Below are positions 5,459 through 7,922 of a DNA stretch of 7,922 bases, piece after piece. The translations under genes and the position numbers were made by a program. The notes below the pieces were generated by a model. It worked only from the letters and a program-made list of their open reading frames with translations. It had not been told where the DNA came from and did no database searches. Location of the stretch: NCBI GenBank assembly GCA_020216655.1, contig JAIWNU010000186.1:1-7922 (forward strand). The letters run 5' to 3'. Source of the stretch: Treponema sp. Lineage in GTDB: Bacteria > Spirochaetota > Spirochaetia > Treponematales > Breznakiellaceae. The stretch's first letter is position 1; the number at the start of each line of letters is the position of its first letter.

Positions 5459-5474
5459 GCAAACCATCACAGAC

Positions 5475-5548
5475 GCCATCTTAGCTCAGTTGGCTAGAGC
5501 GCGTGACTTGTAATCTCGAGGTCCCCGGTTCGATTCCGGGAGATGGCT
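5475..5548 (+). tRNA. tRNA-Thr (anticodon UGU)
   Basis: A 74-nt cloverleaf: acceptor GCCATCT/AGATGGC, D stem GCTC/GAGC, T arm CCGG-rich stem around TTCGATT, and anticodon loop CTTGTAA with TGT at 5509-5511. The discriminator base is T5548 and no CCA is encoded. The anticodon stem (5502-5506 with 5514-5518) has a central T-T mismatch (5504/5516, pair 29:41), which is odd for an essential tRNA. The preceding promoter and following tRNA-Tyr indicate one transcript. Confidence 0.93.
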
Positions 5549-5591
5549 GTAGAGCAAGCGGATGGCGCGTTGCATCTAAAAGGTATATTAA

Positions 5592-5673
5592 GGGGAGATT
5601 CCCGAGCGGTCAAAGGGGGCAGACTGTAAATCTGTTGGCTCAGCCTTCGAAGGTTCGAATCCTTCTCTCCCCA
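5592..5673 (+). tRNA. tRNA-Tyr (anticodon GUA)
   Basis: An 82-nt class II tRNA: acceptor GGGGAGA/TCTCCCC, anticodon stem around CTGTAAA with GTA at 5626-5628, a long variable arm (TTGGCTCAGCCTTC region) typical of bacterial tRNA-Tyr, and T arm GAAGG/CCTTC. The discriminator is A5673; the next bases are not CCA, so the end is added after transcription. It follows tRNA-Thr by 43 nt. Thr-Tyr adjacency is familiar from bacterial Thr-Tyr-Gly-Thr-tuf clusters, but here the unit ends at once in a terminator. Confidence 0.95.
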
Positions 5674-5680
5674 ACAACGG

Positions 5681-5727
5681 GGCTGTAAAATAACAAGCGT
5701 TATTTTACAGCCTTTTTTTTATTTTTT
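5681..5727 (+). terminator. Strong intrinsic terminator of the tRNA operon
   Basis: A perfect 14-bp stem (5681-5694 with 5699-5712) closes a 4-nt loop (AAGC) and is followed directly by eight T (5713-5720), an A and six more T. It should stop nearly all transcripts from the tRNA promoter. No clear promoter is visible between it and the next gene at 5754. Confidence 0.95.
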
Positions 5728-5753
5728 CCCTTTTTTAAAGGAACAGTCTCATT

Positions 5754-6200
5754 ATGGCACCAAAACCTTTTTATTCTGATGGACTTAAGTTTTCCTGTAC
5801 GCGCTGTTCAGCTTGCTGTCGTTTTGATCCGGGCTTTGTTTTTTTATCTGACTCGGATATAAACCGCCTGGCACAGGCGGTTCAGATGCATTACACTGAT
5901 TTTATAGAAACCTACTGCCGATGGATTCCATCCGGAGGCGGCTATGAACAGCTTTCCCTTAAAGAACGGTCTAATTACGACTGTATTTTCTGGAAAGATG
6001 GCTGTACCGTCTACGATGCCCGGCCGCTTCAGTGCAGGACGTATCCATTTTGGGCTTCTATTGTTTTACATAAAGAATCCTGGGAAGCAGTAAAAGCTGA
6101 ATGTCCTGGCATTGACCAAGGCCAGAGGCACAGCAAAGAGGAAATTGCAGCGTTATTACAAATGAGGGAGAAGGATCCAATAGTCGTACGGAGGCGATAA
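5754..6200 (+). CDS. YkgJ-family cysteine-cluster protein
   Basis: A 148-residue cytoplasmic protein of the YkgJ (UPF0153-like) family, thought to bind a metal or Fe-S cluster; the biochemical role is not established. The N-terminal CTRCSACC (C15, C18, C21, C22) is the family hallmark. Later Cys at 55, 77, 84, 94 and 117 include the conserved block CTVYDARPLQCRTYPFW (84-100). AAGGA (5738-5742) lies 11 nt before the ATG, a long but usable spacing. Its stop TAA overlaps the ATG of the MBL gene by one base, so the two belong together. The gene sits directly behind a strong terminator with no obvious own promoter. A perfect 9-bp hairpin lies inside the coding sequence at 5862-5882. Confidence 0.88.
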   Translation: MAPKPFYSDGLKFSCTRCSACCRFDPGFVFLSDSDINRLAQAVQMHYTDFIETYCRWIPSGGGYEQLSLKERSNYDCIFWKDGCTVYDARPLQCRTYPFWASIVLHKESWEAVKAECPGIDQGQRHSKEEIAALLQMREKDPIVVRRR

Positions 6201-7138
6201 TGAAAATACGGTTTTGGGGGGTACGCGGTTCAGTACCCGCTCCCCAATCGCCAGCCCAAATTAAAAGTAAAATATCCAGCATACTAGAACGGATTACTCC
6301 CGCAGACATTGAATCAGCTATTTCGCGAGAACGGTTTCTCGCAGATCTACCGCAATGGCTTTTTGGTACCGTGGGAGGAAATACTCCCTGCATTCAGGTA
6401 GAATCGGATCAACAGTATCAATTTATACTTGACGCTGGCAGCGGCATTCGAGAATTGGGGCTTGCTTTATCAAAAGCACGGAGGAAACCAAAGCAGCTGC
6501 ATCTCTTTTTTTCCCATCTTCATTGGGATCATATTCAGGGACTGCCCTTTTTTGGACCCGCCTATGATCCTGGGGTAGAGCTGCATTTTTATTCTCCTCA
6601 CACAACGATGGAAGAGGCTCTGAAACAGCAAATGAGTACCCCATGTTTTCCCATAACGATGGATGCTATGAACGCACAAAAACATTTTCATGTTTTAGAC
6701 AGTCCGCTCCATATCGGTGATATGCACGTTTACTATAAAAAAATGAACCATCCCGGGTCCTCCTATTCATATATGTTTACCGATGGCAAAAAACGATTTA
6801 TATATGCTACCGATACGGAATTGTCGCCAAACGATTTTCAGCGTATTGATGAAAATGCGGCATTTTTTGGCGGCGCTGACGTCCTCGTCATAGATGCCCA
6901 ATATACCCTTGGAGAAGCGATAGAAAAATATAACTGGGGCCACAGTGCTTTTTCGCTTGCGGTTGACTTTGCTTCTAACTGGGGAATATCCAAGCTTGTG
7001 CTCTTTCATCATGATCCAGCCTATGACGATAAAAAGCTCTATAGCATACTGCAATCAGCCCGTTGGTATACAGAACATTCGGCCATTAAGGGCCTTGAAG
7101 TGCTTCTCGCAACCGAAGGTATGGAAATTCAACTGTAA
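6200..7138 (+). CDS. MBL-fold metallo-hydrolase with a helical insertion near the N-terminus
   Basis: A 312-residue metallo-beta-lactamase-fold hydrolase without signal peptide, so cytoplasmic. It has SHLHWDHIQG at 105-114 (HxHxDH ligands H106, H108, D110, H111), further likely ligands H184 (MNHPG), D205 (ATDTE) and H270/H271 (LFHHDP), plus the conserved GHSAF at 247-251. The opening MKIRFWGVRGSVP and GGNTPCI (59-65) mark the subfamily related to PhnP and phosphodiesterase-like hydrolases. In many members these two blocks are nearly adjacent; here about 45 residues separate them, predicted helical (15-58). The substrate is unknown; a cyclic nucleotide or other phosphodiester is a guess from the fold. 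A good Shine-Dalgarno (GGAGG, 6190-6194) lies 5 nt before the start, which overlaps the stop of the YkgJ-type gene. Confidence 0.88.
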   Translation: MKIRFWGVRGSVPAPQSPAQIKSKISSILERITPADIESAISRERFLADLPQWLFGTVGGNTPCIQVESDQQYQFILDAGSGIRELGLALSKARRKPKQLHLFFSHLHWDHIQGLPFFGPAYDPGVELHFYSPHTTMEEALKQQMSTPCFPITMDAMNAQKHFHVLDSPLHIGDMHVYYKKMNHPGSSYSYMFTDGKKRFIYATDTELSPNDFQRIDENAAFFGGADVLVIDAQYTLGEAIEKYNWGHSAFSLAVDFASNWGISKLVLFHHDPAYDDKKLYSILQSARWYTEHSAIKGLEVLLATEGMEIQL

Positions 7139-7140
7139 TT

Positions 7141-7323
7141 ATGAACAACAAAGAACCATCGATCGAACTGTCGTTAACGGAAATTTTAATTCTCTTTCCC
7201 CGGCTCAAGTCTCAAGAGGACCGGCTTTCCGAACCGGAACGGGATATCCTTTCTAAAATGGAAGCCCTGCTGTATGAGAATCTTTCCATTGATGAACTGG
7301 AATCCCTTTTGAAAAGGAAATGA
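7141..7323 (+). CDS. Small 60-residue protein, function unknown
   Basis: I do not recognise it. The protein is highly charged, with abundant Glu, Lys, Arg and Leu, and looks mostly helical: a hydrophobic patch SLTEILILFPRL (11-22), then a charged stretch ending in LSIDELESLLKRK (48-60). It has no signal peptide, Cys or known catalytic motif. It begins 2 nt after the stop of the MBL gene and ends 1 nt before the next start. It lacks a clear Shine-Dalgarno of its own, which suggests translational coupling. The tight spacing on both sides is the main reason to accept it as real. A partner or regulator of a neighbour is possible but is only inference. Confidence 0.7.
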   Translation: MNNKEPSIELSLTEILILFPRLKSQEDRLSEPERDILSKMEALLYENLSIDELESLLKRK

Positions 7324-7324
7324 A

Positions 7325-7922
7325 ATGTATAAATCCCGGTTTATCCTTATCAGTTTGCTGCTGATGTTTACAGTACTTTTATATTCTGAAGCCTTTCCCA
7401 GTTCCGCGGGGCTTTTCCTGCCCGGAACCTATATGGGGTGGACAGATCCTTCGCTGTTCCTTGACAGTAGCGCAGCAGATGCTCGATTGCCTTTGATTAA
7501 TCCCGCAGGAGCGGCATCTTTTGAATTGCCCCAATATACACTCGCATTAGGAAGCATGTTCCCCAAACATGCTTCATCCGAAATGGCCGCTGCATTTGAT
7601 GTATCCCTATCGGCACTGTACCCATTACCCTTTGCTGTGCTATGGGGAGGTATCGAAGGCCTCCTTATTCCGAAACAAATTCCCGATATGAAAGACGATG
7701 GCGGACTGAGTCTTGCTGCAGGTCTATCCAAAAAACTGGGAGAACATTTTTCTGCCGGTTTTGGTATTAGTTCTGTTTGGCCCCTCAACCCTGGCAACAA
7801 TTGGACTCTCGGACTTGCTCTCGGGATTCAGCAGTTTTTGCCTTCTTTCGGCGCTGGGGGCAGCATCTTTTACGGCTCTCTGGTAAACGGCGGCAATGGT
7901 TCTGAGCGTTTTTATCCTTTTA
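7325..7922 (+). CDS. Secreted, probably outer-membrane beta-barrel protein, N-terminal part (runs off the right edge)
   Basis: About 199 residues are visible with no stop before the window end. The start has a Shine-Dalgarno (AAGGA, 7314-7318, 6 nt spacing) and lies 1 nt after the stop of the 60-residue gene. MYKSRFILISLLLMFTVLL, followed by YSEAFP, is a classical signal peptide with a likely cut after SEA (residue 23); no lipobox Cys follows. The mature part alternates hydrophobic and small or polar residues, is rich in Gly, Ser and aromatics, and contains INPAGAASFELPQYTLALGS (58-77). An NPAG motif followed by short beta strands recalls FadL/PorV-like barrels and the treponemal UPF0164 proteins, but this assignment is tentative. 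It would be the only exported product of this four-gene run. Confidence 0.7.
   Translation, partial: MYKSRFILISLLLMFTVLLYSEAFPSSAGLFLPGTYMGWTDPSLFLDSSAADARLPLINPAGAASFELPQYTLALGSMFPKHASSEMAAAFDVSLSALYPLPFAVLWGGIEGLLIPKQIPDMKDDGGLSLAAGLSKKLGEHFSAGFGISSVWPLNPGNNWTLGLALGIQQFLPSFGAGGSIFYGSLVNGGNGSERFYPF

Noticed and set aside
5503..5688. Small open frame over the tRNA genes
   Set aside because: It is made of tRNA-Thr and tRNA-Tyr sequence, with no ribosome-binding site.
6325..6342. Inverted repeat GCGAGAA/TTCTCGC within the MBL gene
   Set aside because: A 7-bp stem without a T-run inside coding sequence is plausible by chance and shows no sign of function.
7429..7800. Minus-strand open frame of 123 codons
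   Set aside because: It lies opposite the exported protein gene, which has a Shine-Dalgarno, signal peptide and operon position.
1..7922. Mobile elements, phage genes, CRISPR arrays or defence systems
   Set aside because: No transposase, integrase, spaced direct repeats or known defence domains are visible; the genes are core chromosomal functions.

Overview
The window reads as ordinary chromosome from a spirochaete, most likely a treponeme of moderate G+C (Treponema/Gracilinema type). This is inferred from the lipoprotein with a relaxed lipobox at the left edge, the compact rpmF-acpP-rnc cluster, tRNA genes without an encoded CCA, and the exported beta-barrel-like protein at the right edge. 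A stand-alone AroH-type chorismate mutase suggests a free-living or gut species that makes its own aromatic compounds, not a reduced pathogen. I see no insertion sequence, phage gene, CRISPR array, origin or resistance gene.

Layout. (1) 1-282: a partial lipoprotein gene on the minus strand, divergent from coaD. (2) 282-2073, plus strand: coaD (phosphopantetheine adenylyltransferase), then rpmF (L32), acpP (acyl carrier protein) and rnc (RNase III). CoaD makes the precursor of CoA, the donor of the phosphopantetheine arm on AcpP. rpmF-acpP-rnc looks like a shortened form of the rpmF...fab...acpP...rnc cluster of other bacteria. (3) 2104-3456, minus strand: a tRNA CCA/A-adding nucleotidyltransferase with an HD domain, convergent with rnc. 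(4) 3520-4167: thiamine pyrophosphokinase, overlapping tail to tail by 15 bp with (5) a minus-strand HIT protein (4153-4653). (6) 4694-5403: a three-helix membrane protein of unknown function whose stop codon overlaps the start of aroH. (7) 5430-5727: a tRNA-Thr(UGU)/tRNA-Tyr(GUA) unit with its own promoter and a strong terminator. Neither tRNA encodes CCA, so both depend on an enzyme like the one in (3). (8) 5754-7922: a tightly packed run of a YkgJ-type cysteine-cluster protein, an MBL-fold hydrolase, a 60-residue unknown protein and a secreted, probably outer-membrane, protein cut by the window edge.

Main observation. At the four genes that begin right behind an apparent promoter (lipoprotein, coaD, cca, HIT), the -10 box lies only 7 to 9 nt before the start codon and there is no usable Shine-Dalgarno sequence, which predicts leaderless mRNAs. 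Most other genes carry a recognisable Shine-Dalgarno; rnc and the 60-residue gene lack a clear one but sit 2 to 4 nt behind a stop codon. The two divergent junctions at cca/thiN and HIT/membrane protein also have overlapping back-to-back -10 boxes and perfect palindromes touching the start codon. All promoter calls are by eye and need transcript mapping. I found no convincing previously undescribed multi-gene system.
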